DNA of 64,000 bases from Agreia sp. PsM10 (GTDB taxonomy: Bacteria > Actinomycetota > Actinomycetes > Actinomycetales > Microbacteriaceae), in contig NZ_JARUXC010000005.1 of assembly GCF_030433855.1 (NCBI RefSeq), positions 248,001-312,000 of the forward strand, in the 5' to 3' direction. Positions within the stretch are counted from its first letter, which is position 1. Every line of letters begins with the position of its first letter. A model generated the notes under the pieces. The model was not told the origin of the DNA. It did no database searches and saw only the letters and a program-made list of their open reading frames with translations. Positions 52,301 through 60,422 of this stretch are shown one piece after another. Both the position numbers and the translations under genes were made by a program.

Positions 52301-53016
52301 AGGGCGGAACCGACCAGCTCGGCCTCGTCCGAAGCGTCCGCAGCGGCAGCTGCCTTGCGTCGGCGAATGCGCAGCAGCACGCCCAACGCCACCAGAAGAG
52401 CGGCGATCAGAGCGAGAATGCCTGCGATGCCGAACCCGGTCAATGCCAGACCTGACGTGTCCTTCACACAGGCCTGCAGTTCAGCCGCGTCCGCGACGCC
52501 ATTGCCGTCGTAGTCCTCGAGACCGGTCGCGCAGGTGCGATCGCCGCAGATCACGAACTCGATCCAGTCGCTCACCTTGTCGCCGTCGGCGTCTTCCTTG
52601 CTGTTCGAGCAGGTAGCCGATCCGCACACCAGCTGCTCCGCGTAGTCGGGGATGCCGTCGTCATCTGCGTCTGCGCGGGAATCCGCGCACGTGACGGTGC
52701 CACAGGCGAGCACTTCCGTCCACGAAGGGATGCCGTCGCCGTCGTGGTCTTCCGTGCCCGTGGCCCCGGTCAGACTGCCGGCGACGACCTGCTCCACCAC
52801 GTCGGGAATGCGATCACCGTCGATGTCGCAATTCGCCGCATCCGCCTCGACCTCGCAATCCGCGCCCAATTGAAGCACGAGCACAGGCAGCGACGCGACC
52901 ACGTCAGAAACACGCGAGGTCAGGGGCGCGGCCTGCGCTGGAGCCGCAATCATCGACAGCGCGATCAGCACGATCAGGGCGAAAAAAGCGCGAAGCGCGC
53001 GCGACAACACAGACAT
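52297..53016 (-). CDS. Surface protein with thrombospondin type-3/Ca-binding repeats and sortase-type anchor
   Basis: 239 residues from ATG 53016 (GAGG upstream; a TTG two codons earlier is less likely). Signal peptide 1-30. Five acidic DxDxDG-type repeats spaced about 35 residues: DIDGDRIPD, DHDGDGIPS, DADDDGIPD, DADGDKVSD, DYDGNGVAD. C-terminus LALTGF, hydrophobic helix, RIRRRK: an LAxTG-like sorting signal. It is translated together with the RHS protein and may hold it at the cell wall. Confidence 0.85.
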   Translation of the reverse strand: MSVLSRALRAFFALIVLIALSMIAAPAQAAPLTSRVSDVVASLPVLVLQLGADCEVEADAANCDIDGDRIPDVVEQVVAGSLTGATGTEDHDGDGIPSWTEVLACGTVTCADSRADADDDGIPDYAEQLVCGSATCSNSKEDADGDKVSDWIEFVICGDRTCATGLEDYDGNGVADAAELQACVKDTSGLALTGFGIAGILALIAALLVALGVLLRIRRRKAAAAADASDEAELVGSAL

Positions 53017-53277
53017 AAGCAAGCCTCATGACGGGAGAAGGGAAAGGAAGAGCCGTTCCCCCGAAGGCTCGATGCCAAACGTAGCGAGCACAACTGTCTG
53101 TGAGCAAACCGAAAATCAGCGCATAAGAACATGAGAAACACTCGCCCCCGGAAATGCCGGGAACTATCCTCCACATGGCCCCCGTTTTGGGGTGATCATG
53201 GGACCCAAAGTCCCAACTTAGATACAAAAATGCACGTGGGTGGAGCAGCCACAGAGGCACCACCCAGATCGATCGAC
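53017..53277. other. AT-richer intergenic region upstream of the RHS operon
   Basis: About 260 bp between the surface-protein start and the HIU hydrolase stop. It holds small hairpins (CCCGGAAATGCCGGG; GGGACCCAAAGTCCC) and stretches such as TTAGATACAAAAATGC with much lower GC than the flanks. The promoter of the RHS operon must lie here, but I cannot single out its boxes. No ORF is supported. Confidence 0.5.
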
Positions 53278-53622
53278 CTAGCTGCCGCGATACGTCGAAT
53301 ACGCGAACGGGCTCAGCAGAAGCGGCACGTGGTAGTGCGCCTCGCCGTCTGCCAGCTCGAAAACCACCTGCACCTCGGGATAGAACGCCTTCTGCCCCAG
53401 GGACGCGAAGTACGCCTGCGTATCGAACGTCACCCTGTAGCGGCCGACCGGCACGTGCTCGGGACCGAATTGCGAGACGCGGCCATCGGCATCCGTCACC
53501 GCATCGGCGAGCACTCGCCATACGTCACCGTCGAGCTGCGACAGGGTGACGGGCACCCCGGCCGCCGGCGTTCCCGTGGCCGCGTCGAGCACGTGGCTGG
53601 TGATGTGGCTGCGGCCGCTCAT
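53278..53622 (-). CDS. pucM: 5-hydroxyisourate hydrolase
   Basis: Second step after uricase: opens 5-hydroxyisourate to OHCU. 114 residues, transthyretin-like. N-terminal SHITSHVLDAATGTPAAGVPV with the catalytic His, central RYRVTFDTQAYFA, HYHVPLLLSPFAYSTYRGS at the end with the diagnostic C-terminal YRGS. Starts in the stop of the decarboxylase gene (ATGA). Confidence 0.97.
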   Translation of the reverse strand: MSGRSHITSHVLDAATGTPAAGVPVTLSQLDGDVWRVLADAVTDADGRVSQFGPEHVPVGRYRVTFDTQAYFASLGQKAFYPEVQVVFELADGEAHYHVPLLLSPFAYSTYRGS

Positions 53623-54122
53623 TCGGCCAGCTCGATGCCGCGCTCGGTGAACGTCTTCTCGAGGCGAAGCAGGGCGATCTCACGCAGCTGCTGCTCGACG
53701 ATGGCGAACTCCTCGTCGTCGTCGAGGCGGATGCGCCGGTTCAGCTCGGCAAGGATCTCGGCGCGACTCCGCCCAGCGGCACGAATGAGGAACACGCGGT
53801 CGAACCGCTTCTCGTAGATCGCGTTGCCCTCAGCGATGGCCGCCGCGGTCTCAGCATCGCCGTCGCCGAGCGACGCCTGCTCCGAGCGGGAGAAAGCCTG
53901 CGCGGCGCCCTCCCCGTCGGGCTTGTCTCCGATGCGCGGATGATCGGCAAGCGCCGCCTCCACCTCTTCCGGGGTCAACGGGTTCGCGGCGGTGCGTCCG
54001 GCCTCGAGCAGGTCGTCGACCGAGGCGAACGGAGCCTGCTCCGCGACCTCGTCGATCCAGCGCGGAACAGCCAGGCAGGCGCGCAGGTCGACGCGCAAGT
54101 GGTCGACGGAGAGATCGTTCAT
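53619..54122 (-). CDS. uraD: OHCU decarboxylase
   Basis: Makes (S)-allantoin from 2-oxo-4-hydroxy-4-carboxy-5-ureidoimidazoline. 167 residues from ATG 54122. Family motifs: ADHPRIGDK with the catalytic His, SRSEQASLG, and [31 protein letters not shown]. First gene of the uraD-pucM pair, divergent from mocA. Confidence 0.95.
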   Translation of the reverse strand: MNDLSVDHLRVDLRACLAVPRWIDEVAEQAPFASVDDLLEAGRTAANPLTPEEVEAALADHPRIGDKPDGEGAAQAFSRSEQASLGDGDAETAAAIAEGNAIYEKRFDRVFLIRAAGRSRAEILAELNRRIRLDDDEEFAIVEQQLREIALLRLEKTFTERGIELAE

Positions 54123-54216
54123 GGCCGGCCTTTCGGGCAGAATGCACCCCGCGGTCGTTCGCGGGCTATACCTGAATTCTATTCGGCGCCTCCCCCACGA
54201 GCCGTACGATGAGGCC

Positions 54217-54846
54217 ATGTCGAACGTGCCCGCACCCATCGCGGGAATCGTGCTTGCGGCAGGCGGCGGCACGCGCTTCGGCCGACCGAAGGCCCTCGTC
54301 GAATCCGCCGAGGGCACGTCGTGGTTGGCGAACGCCGTCCGCAGCCTGCTTGCGGGCGGGTGCTCCCCCGTCATCGTCGTTCTCGGCGCCGCGACCGACG
54401 AGGCCGAGGCCCTCCTCGAGCGCTCCTTCACACGCGGCGCATCCGTGCGCGTCGTGCGCGCCGAGGACTGGCAGACGGGCATGGCCGCGTCGCTGCGCCG
54501 CGGGCTCGCCGCCGCAAGCGCCCTCGACGCGACGCCCGCGTCCGCTCCCGACGCCGTCGCGATCGTCACCGTCGACGTGCCGTCGCTCGGGCCGGCCGAG
54601 GTACGGCGGCTGATCGCGCCCGACCCGGATGCCGTGGGTCGCGAGACCCTGCGCCAAGCCGTTTTCTCGGGGCGCCCCGGGCATCCGGTGGTCATCGGCC
54701 GCGACCACTGGCAGGCGCTTGCCGACAGCGTGACCGGCGACGTCGGGGCGCGCCCGTACCTCGTGGCGCACGGGGTGCGACTGGTCGACTGCTCCGACCT
54801 GGGATCGGGCGTCGACGTCGATGCGCCCGGCGATCCCGCGGTCTGA
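54217..54846 (+). CDS. mocA: MocA/MobA-like nucleotidyltransferase (molybdenum cofactor cytidylyltransferase)
   Basis: 209 residues from ATG 54217. NTP-transferase fold: GIVLAAGGGTRFGRPKALV, AVAIVTVDVPSLGP with the metal-binding Asp, GHPVVIGRDHW and VDVDAPGD. The GRPKAL and VDVDAPGD variants resemble MocA, which adds CMP to molybdopterin to form the cofactor of xanthine dehydrogenase. Fits the purine genes on both sides and the absence of other MobA-like genes in the window. Confidence 0.88.
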   Translation: MSNVPAPIAGIVLAAGGGTRFGRPKALVESAEGTSWLANAVRSLLAGGCSPVIVVLGAATDEAEALLERSFTRGASVRVVRAEDWQTGMAASLRRGLAAASALDATPASAPDAVAIVTVDVPSLGPAEVRRLIAPDPDAVGRETLRQAVFSGRPGHPVVIGRDHWQALADSVTGDVGARPYLVAHGVRLVDCSDLGSGVDVDAPGDPAV

Positions 54847-54910
54847 GACGCCCGCGCCGCCGCGCCATAATCGAAGGAAGCCCCTAGCCCGATCCCGTGG
54901 AGGAAACCCG

Positions 54911-55867
54911 ATGCCCGCACGCCCGTATCTGCTCGACTGCGACACCGGGGTCGACGACGCGCTCGCGCTGTTCCACCTGCTGAGCGATCCCGACGTGAAC
55001 CTCGTGGGCGTCTCGACCGTCTCGGGCAACACCTCCGCCGCGCAGGCTGCCGACAACACGCTTCGCCTGCTCTCGCTCGCCGGCCGCACCGACGTGCCCG
55101 TGGCGATCGGCGCTCACCACTTCCGCATGGCGGAGTTCGACGGCGGGGTGCCGCACATCCACGGGGACAACGGCATCGGCGGCGTTCAGCTGCCCGAGTC
55201 GCACGTCGATCCGCTCGCCGAATCCGGGCCTGAGTTCATCGTGCGCATGGCCCACGAATACCCGGGCGAGCTGCGGCTCATCGCCATCGGCCCGCTCACC
55301 AACCTGGCCCTCGCGCTCGAGCTCGAACCCCGCCTTCCCGAACTCATCGGCGATCTCACCATCATGGGCGGAGCAGCGCTGGTTCCCGGCAACGCGTCCC
55401 CCGTCGCCGAGGCGAACATCATCAACGACCCGCACGCGGCCGAGATCGTGTTCGACGCCCCGTGGACCATCACGATGGTCGGACTCGACGTGACCATGGG
55501 CGAGCTCATCGAGGCCGACGACCGCGAACGGCTGCGATCGGCCCCCGGCGCGATCGCCCCGATGCTGGGCGACATGCTCGGCGTCTACTTCGACTTCTAC
55601 GTATCGGTCTTCGGCAGGCCGTGTTCGGCGCTGCACGATCCGCTGGCCGTGGCGATCAGCACGGGCGAGATCGTTCCGACTCTCGCCCCGCTGGTGCGGG
55701 TGACGGTGGATGCGACGGACGGGCCCGGGCGCGGACAGACGATCTGCGACATGCGCGGCGTCTACAACGGCTACCCGCCGCAGCGAGGCGCACACGTGCG
55801 CGTCGTCCTCGAGCTCGACCGCCCGTACGCTCCCCTGCTGATGGACCGGCTGCTGAGCTTCGCCTGA
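54911..55867 (+). CDS. Inosine-uridine-preferring nucleoside hydrolase family protein
   Basis: Splits nucleosides into base and ribose. 318 residues from ATG 54911. Calcium-binding LLDCDTGVDDALAL (DxDxxxDD) near the N-terminus, TIMGGAALVPGNASPVAEANIINDPHAA and SALHDPLAVA. Supplies purine bases to guanine deaminase and xanthine dehydrogenase; exact base preference cannot be read from sequence. Confidence 0.94.
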   Translation: MPARPYLLDCDTGVDDALALFHLLSDPDVNLVGVSTVSGNTSAAQAADNTLRLLSLAGRTDVPVAIGAHHFRMAEFDGGVPHIHGDNGIGGVQLPESHVDPLAESGPEFIVRMAHEYPGELRLIAIGPLTNLALALELEPRLPELIGDLTIMGGAALVPGNASPVAEANIINDPHAAEIVFDAPWTITMVGLDVTMGELIEADDRERLRSAPGAIAPMLGDMLGVYFDFYVSVFGRPCSALHDPLAVAISTGEIVPTLAPLVRVTVDATDGPGRGQTICDMRGVYNGYPPQRGAHVRVVLELDRPYAPLLMDRLLSFA

Positions 55868-55889
55868 CAACAGGAATCCTCGGCGCGTT

Positions 55890-56558
55890 GTGCGCGTTGA
55901 CCCGGTCACGACTATTCCGGGAATCACGACCATCGGCCTCATCGGGGCCGGACACATCGGCAGCCAGCTGGCGCGCCTCAGCATTGCCAGCGGCTACGAC
56001 GTCGTCATCAGCAACTCGCGCGGCCCCGAGACGCTCAGCGCCCTCGTCGAGGAGCTCGGCCCCAAGGCGCGAGCGGCCACGGCAGAAGAGGCCGCCGAGG
56101 CCGGCGACCTCGTGGTCGTGACGATCCCGTTGAAGGCCTACGAGTCGGTTCCTGTGGAGCCTCTCGCCGGCAAGATCGTGATCGACACGAACAACTACTA
56201 CCCGCAGCGCGACGGCAACATCGCCGAGCTCGACTCCAAGTCGGCCACGTCGGCCGCGCTGCTGCAGAAGCACCTGCGCACCTCGAAGGTAGTCAAGGCC
56301 TTCAACCACATCGAGGCGGCGAAGCTCACCTCCGAGGCGCAGGCACCGCGCACAGAGAACCGTCGTGCGCTCGTGATCTCGAGCGACAACGGCGATGCGA
56401 AGACCATCGTCGCAAGCCTCATCGACGGATTCGGCTTCGACGTCGTCGACGACGGTTCGCTGGCGAACAGCTGGCGTGTCGAGCCGGGCACCCCGGCCTA
56501 CGGTCCGCGCGGCACGGTAGCGGAGATCACCGACATGCTGGCGGCCGCGACCCGCTGA
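55890..56558 (+). CDS. NAD(P)-binding oxidoreductase, F420-reductase-like
   Basis: 222 residues from GTG 55890. Rossmann fold with TIGLIGAGHIGSQLARLSIASGYDVVISNSRGPE and VVVTIPLKAYESVP; resembles NADPH-dependent F420 reductase and pyrroline-carboxylate-reductase-like NADP_oxidored_F420 proteins. KAFNHIEAAKL is typical of the group. Possibly a plain NADP-dependent reductase. Co-directional with the nucleoside hydrolase, 22 bp gap. Confidence 0.85.
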   Translation: MRVDPVTTIPGITTIGLIGAGHIGSQLARLSIASGYDVVISNSRGPETLSALVEELGPKARAATAEEAAEAGDLVVVTIPLKAYESVPVEPLAGKIVIDTNNYYPQRDGNIAELDSKSATSAALLQKHLRTSKVVKAFNHIEAAKLTSEAQAPRTENRRALVISSDNGDAKTIVASLIDGFGFDVVDDGSLANSWRVEPGTPAYGPRGTVAEITDMLAAATR

Positions 56559-56566
56559 CCCGCCGC

Positions 56567-56649
56567 CGCTAACGGAGCACAGATCGCGACCGCTACGGCG
56601 TGTCAGGCGCGTATCGTCGGCGTGTCGCAAAGAACGTGCTCCGTTAGCG
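56567..56649. repeat. Long-spaced inverted repeat between converging genes
   Basis: Perfect 14-bp arms CGCTAACGGAGCAC (56567-56580) and GTGCTCCGTTAGCG (56636-56649) separated by 55 bp. A third GAGCACAGATCG copy follows at about 56653. Placed between two converging stops, so it could end both transcripts; it could also be a small mobile remnant. Confidence 0.85.
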
Positions 56650-56674
56650 CCGGGCCGAGCACAGATCGACTGTC

Positions 56675-57529
56675 CTACCAGGGGGTTTCGAGCTCGTCGA
56701 GGGCGTCGTACATGCCGGTGATCGACGCGATGCGGGTTCGTCCGTCGCGCACGTCGACGCCGAGCACCCCGCTGGCCAGCAGGTTCACGAGGCTCATTGC
56801 GGCCGCATAGCTGTCGAACGCCGAGACGCTGTCGACGGGGCACTCCAGCCAGTAGACGGCGCCCTCGGCGTGCCGGCGGGCTGACGAGTCGGAGATGAGA
56901 ATCACAGGAACGCCGCGCTCGCGCAGCGTCTGCATGATCAGCGCGAACCCCGACGGGCGACGGCGGAAGCCCACGAGCACGACGACGTCCCGCGAGCCCA
57001 GGGCCGCGATGTCCTCCCCCAGCGACTGCCCGGGAACAGGCGCGAGCCGCACCCGGTCGCGGGCCTGCGCGAGCTGCTGCCGCAGATGCAGCGCGAGCGG
57101 GTAGCTGTTGCGCAGGCCGATCAGCACGACCTCGCCGGCGCCCGCGATGAGCCGGGCCGCCGCATCCAAGCGCCCGTCGTCGAGACCGGCCAGGAGCTTC
57201 TGCAGGTTCTCGTGCTCCTGCACGGCGTGAGCGGCGAGCGCCGACGGGGTTCCTGCGGCGGCGCCGATTCCCCCGAGGGGCGCACCCTGGCTGCGCAGGC
57301 TGCGGGCGTGCTCACGTACCTCGGCCGAGTCGGAGAATCCGAGACGGCGGAACAGCCTCGACACTGTGGCCTTCGACACCCCGCTGAGCTTCGCGAGCTC
57401 GGTGGCGTTGTACACGGCAAGGTCGCCGAGGTGGTCGAGGATGAAGTCGGCGGCCCGCTGCTCCTGCCGGGACAGGGCGCCGTACTGCGCGTCGATGCGC
57501 TGCCCGATCGTTGGCGCGGCCGCGATCAT
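56675..57529 (-). CDS. MurR/RpiR-family transcriptional regulator
   Basis: 284 residues. N-terminal HTH_6 (LSRQEQRAADFILDHLGDLAVYNATELAKLSGVSKATVSRLFRRLGF) and a C-terminal SIS domain (GEVVLIGLRNSYPLALHLRQQL... VVVLVGFRRRPSGFALIMQTLRERGVPVILISDSS). Third gene of the pucG-allC operon, three bases after allC, so it likely senses a metabolite of ureide or purine breakdown and controls this operon. Confidence 0.9.
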   Translation of the reverse strand: MIAAAPTIGQRIDAQYGALSRQEQRAADFILDHLGDLAVYNATELAKLSGVSKATVSRLFRRLGFSDSAEVREHARSLRSQGAPLGGIGAAAGTPSALAAHAVQEHENLQKLLAGLDDGRLDAAARLIAGAGEVVLIGLRNSYPLALHLRQQLAQARDRVRLAPVPGQSLGEDIAALGSRDVVVLVGFRRRPSGFALIMQTLRERGVPVILISDSSARRHAEGAVYWLECPVDSVSAFDSYAAAMSLVNLLASGVLGVDVRDGRTRIASITGMYDALDELETPW

Positions 57530-57532
57530 GGG

Positions 57533-58780
57533 CTACCCCTCGTATCCGTCGGCGAGCCGCAGAACGGTGGCCTCGAACGCGTCGAGCGCCTTCGCCACGT
57601 CGGCCTCGGTGACGTGCTCGTCGGGATTGTGGCTCACGCCGCCCTTGCAGCGCACGAAGATCATGCCGATGTCGGCGATCTCGGCGATGGCCATCGCGTC
57701 ATGGCCGGCACGCGAGAACAGCGACATGGGTCGCGTGTCGCCCGTCGACCGGATGCCGTCGGCGATCGCATCGCGCAGCCGGCGCGCGCAGACGGCCGCC
57801 TTGGCCGAGTGGGTCTGGATGCTCGTGAGCCGCAGCCGTCGTCGCTGGCAGATCTCGAGAATGGCCTCTTCGATCTGCAGCCACACCTTGTCGCGCTCGG
57901 TGTCGTATTCGCCGCGCAGGTCGAGGCTGAACTCGACCTTGCCCGGAATCACGTTCACCGCGTCGGGGAACACCTCGAGGTGGCCGACGGTCGCGATGAG
58001 CTGTGCGGATCGGGCGATGCGCTCGATCGTGGTGATCGCCTCGGCCGCCCCGGCGAGCGCGTCGCGGCGCCTCTCGTAGGGTGTTCCCGAGTGGCCCGCC
58101 TGGCCGGTTATCGTGAGCAGGAAGCGGCGCGCACCGGCGATCGACGAGACAACGCCCAGCGCCTTGTTCTCGTCTTCGAGGTACGGGCCCTGCTCGATGT
58201 GGGTCTCGAGGTAGCCCACGAAGTCGCCGCGCGACCGCGCGGCCTCGCCCACGGCATCCGGATCGAGGCCGAAATGCACATAGGCGTCGCGCAGCGACAC
58301 GCCGTCTTCGTCTTCGAGCTGCCACCACTCGTCGAGCCAGGTGCCCGCGAGCGCGCGGCTGCCGAGCAGGGCACGGCCGAAGCGGGTTCCCTCCTCGTCT
58401 CCGAACGCGACGACCTCGAGGGCGAACGGAAGCTCGCGGCCCGAGGAGCGGATGCGGTCGACCACGGCGATCGCCGAAAGCACGCCGAGGATCCCGTCGT
58501 AGCGACCCGCTGAGGGGACGGTGTCGAGGTGCGAGCCGAGCAGCAGCGCGGGCAGGCCGGGGGTCGCGCCCTCGAGCCGGCCGCACTGGTTACCGGCGGC
58601 ATCCTGCCAGGTGGTCATGCCTGCCTCGGTCATCCAGCGGGCGGCCAGGGCGTTGACCGCCGCGTGCTGGGGCGAGAGGTACACGCGCTCGATGAGCCCG
58701 TCCTCCATCGACGAGTAGGTGGCGAGCTCGTCGCAGCGCTCGAGAATGGCATGCGCGGTGGTCGAGGCCGGCTGGGTCAT
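57533..58780 (-). CDS. allC: Allantoate amidohydrolase
   Basis: Hydrolyses allantoate to ureidoglycine, ammonia and CO2. 415 residues, M20 peptidase fold. Metal sites LLLGSHLDTVPSAGRYDG, VAFGDEEGTRFG, ETHIEQGPYLED, and GHDAMAIAE near the C-terminus. The dimerisation domain has ITGQAGHSGTPYERRRDALAG. N-carbamoyl-beta-alanine or -amino acid hydrolases are close relatives; context with pucG and allB supports allantoate. ATGA overlap with pucG. Confidence 0.92.
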   Translation of the reverse strand: MTQPASTTAHAILERCDELATYSSMEDGLIERVYLSPQHAAVNALAARWMTEAGMTTWQDAAGNQCGRLEGATPGLPALLLGSHLDTVPSAGRYDGILGVLSAIAVVDRIRSSGRELPFALEVVAFGDEEGTRFGRALLGSRALAGTWLDEWWQLEDEDGVSLRDAYVHFGLDPDAVGEAARSRGDFVGYLETHIEQGPYLEDENKALGVVSSIAGARRFLLTITGQAGHSGTPYERRRDALAGAAEAITTIERIARSAQLIATVGHLEVFPDAVNVIPGKVEFSLDLRGEYDTERDKVWLQIEEAILEICQRRRLRLTSIQTHSAKAAVCARRLRDAIADGIRSTGDTRPMSLFSRAGHDAMAIAEIADIGMIFVRCKGGVSHNPDEHVTEADVAKALDAFEATVLRLADGYEG

Positions 58781-59994
58781 GCGCCGGCTCCCGACGACGC
58801 CCGCACGGCCCGGTCGGCGTCGGCGTAGATCTCGTAGGCCGCCCCGACTCCGCCGCCGGGGGTCACGGATGCGCCGGCCCGGCGCAGCACGGCCTCGAGA
58901 GCGCCGAGCGTGGTGAGCACGGTGTCGCGGCGGGCGTTGTAGCCCATCGTTCCGATGCGCCAGACCTTGCCGTGCAGCGGGCCGAAGGAGGTGCCGATCT
59001 CGATGCCGAAGTCGTTGAGAAGCTCGCCGCGCACGGCATCGCCGTTGACACCGTCGGGGATGATGACGGCCACGACGTTGTTCATCTTGTGGGCGAGGTC
59101 GCCGAACACCGCGAGGCCGAGCCCCCGCACCCCGGCGAGCATGGCCGAGCCGTGCAGGCGGTGCCGTTCGACGGCGTTCTCGATGCCCTCGTCGACCAGC
59201 AGGCGCGCGCACTCGCGTGCCCCGTAGAGCATCGTCGTGGCCTCGGTGTGGTGGTTGAGCCGCTTGGGGCCCCAGTAGTCGAAGATCATCGCGAGGTCGA
59301 AGTAGTTCGAGCGGATCGGATGCGCGGTGACCGCGTCGCCCGCCTCACGGATTCCCGCCTCGATGCTCTTGCGCGCGACGATGCGCTCGACCGCCTTCGC
59401 CGAGAAGGTGGCGGGAGCCGAGCCGGAGGGGCCGGCCAGGCATTTCTGGAGGCCCGCGGTGACGGCGTCGATGCCCCAGGCATCCGTCTCGATGGTGTTG
59501 CCGGCGAGCGAGGCCGTGACGTCGGTGTAGAAGAGCACGCCGTGCTGCGCGCAGATGGCGCCGAGCTCGTCGAGCGGCTGCGCCACCGTCGTGGAGGTGT
59601 CGCCGTGCACGACCGCGAGCAGCGTCGGCCGCACCTCGATGATCGCCGCCTCGATGGCCTCGGGCGCGAAGACCTCGCCCCAAGGAACCTCGATGACGTG
59701 CACCTCGGCGCCGCAGCGCTCGGCGATCTCGCGCAGCAGGTGCCCGAAGCGGCCGAAGATGGGAACCAGCACGCGGTCGCCCGGCTCGATCAGCGACACG
59801 AGCGCGGCCTCGATGCCGGCCCGAGAGGTGCCGTCGACCACGAGTGTCTGCTCATTCGCGGTCTTGAAGACCCCGCGGTAGAGCTCCATGGTCTCGTTCA
59901 TATAGGCCGTCATCGCCGGGTCGTACTGGCCCACGAGCTGTGCAGACATGGCGCGCAGCACGCGCGGGTCGGCGTTGATCGGCCCTGGCCCCAT
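58777..59994 (-). CDS. pucG: Ureidoglycine-glyoxylate aminotransferase PucG
   Basis: PLP enzyme making oxalurate and glycine from ureidoglycine and glyoxylate. At least 405 residues. Close to PucG: MGPGPINADPRVLRAMSAQLVGQYDPAMTAYMNETME, DGTSRAGIEA, GLQKCLAGPSG with the Schiff-base Lys, RLNHHTEATTMLYGARE and GPLHGKVWRIGTMGYN. Family members have 10-15 residues before MGPGP; the frame stays open upstream to 60073 and reads PQPINPPQRLL just before ATG 59994, but holds no ATG, GTG or TTG, so the true start may be a rare codon. Confidence 0.93.
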   Translation of the reverse strand: MGPGPINADPRVLRAMSAQLVGQYDPAMTAYMNETMELYRGVFKTANEQTLVVDGTSRAGIEAALVSLIEPGDRVLVPIFGRFGHLLREIAERCGAEVHVIEVPWGEVFAPEAIEAAIIEVRPTLLAVVHGDTSTTVAQPLDELGAICAQHGVLFYTDVTASLAGNTIETDAWGIDAVTAGLQKCLAGPSGSAPATFSAKAVERIVARKSIEAGIREAGDAVTAHPIRSNYFDLAMIFDYWGPKRLNHHTEATTMLYGARECARLLVDEGIENAVERHRLHGSAMLAGVRGLGLAVFGDLAHKMNNVVAVIIPDGVNGDAVRGELLNDFGIEIGTSFGPLHGKVWRIGTMGYNARRDTVLTTLGALEAVLRRAGASVTPGGGVGAAYEIYADADRAVRASSGAGA

Positions 59995-60075
59995 AAGGAG
60001 TCGCTGGGGCGGGTTGATGGGCTGGGGAAGTGACGAGAGGGAGATGAGCTGACCGCTTTCGCTGAGAATGATTCA

Positions 60076-60422
60076 CCTGTTTCAGGCTTCGATTCTACGG
60101 AACGCGCGTTTCATGCGTGTTACAGAGCCCCGTTCCCTGAGCGGCCCCGTTCCCTGAGCTTGTCGAAGGGATCGCGAATCCACTCGGCGCGAACGCACCC
60201 TCCTCGCCTCGTGAAGGTGCATCTTCGCCGAGTCGATCGGGCCTCCCAGATCGACTCGGCGCGAAGGCACCCTCAGCAGCGGTTGTGAATGCATATGCGC
60301 CGAGTCGATGCGCGGCAGCCCTTCGACAGGCTCAGGGAACGGCGGTGACAGCGCGGCCCTTCGACAAGCTCAGGGAACGGGGTGGAGACTGCGGCCCTTC
60401 GACAGGCTCGGGGAACGGGCCG
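60076..60422. repeat. Intergenic repeat cluster: four CCCTGAGCTTGTCGAAGGG-type elements and two longer palindromes
   Basis: No gene is supported in these 347 bp. Complete REP-type units lie at 60149-60170 (forward) and 60319-60340, 60357-60378 and 60395-60416 (reverse), with a truncated unit at about 60130. Between them are two palindromes built on ACTCGGCGC...GCGCCGAGT: 60179-60236, and 60251-60308 with perfect 12-bp arms TCGACTCGGCGC/GCGCCGAGTCGA. The part near 60090-60120 should hold the pucG promoter. Confidence 0.9.

Noticed and set aside
60130-60416. Repeats with spacers that could suggest a CRISPR array
   Set aside because: Units are palindromic, in both orientations, unevenly spaced and also found inside modA; no cas genes. 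REP-type elements fit better.
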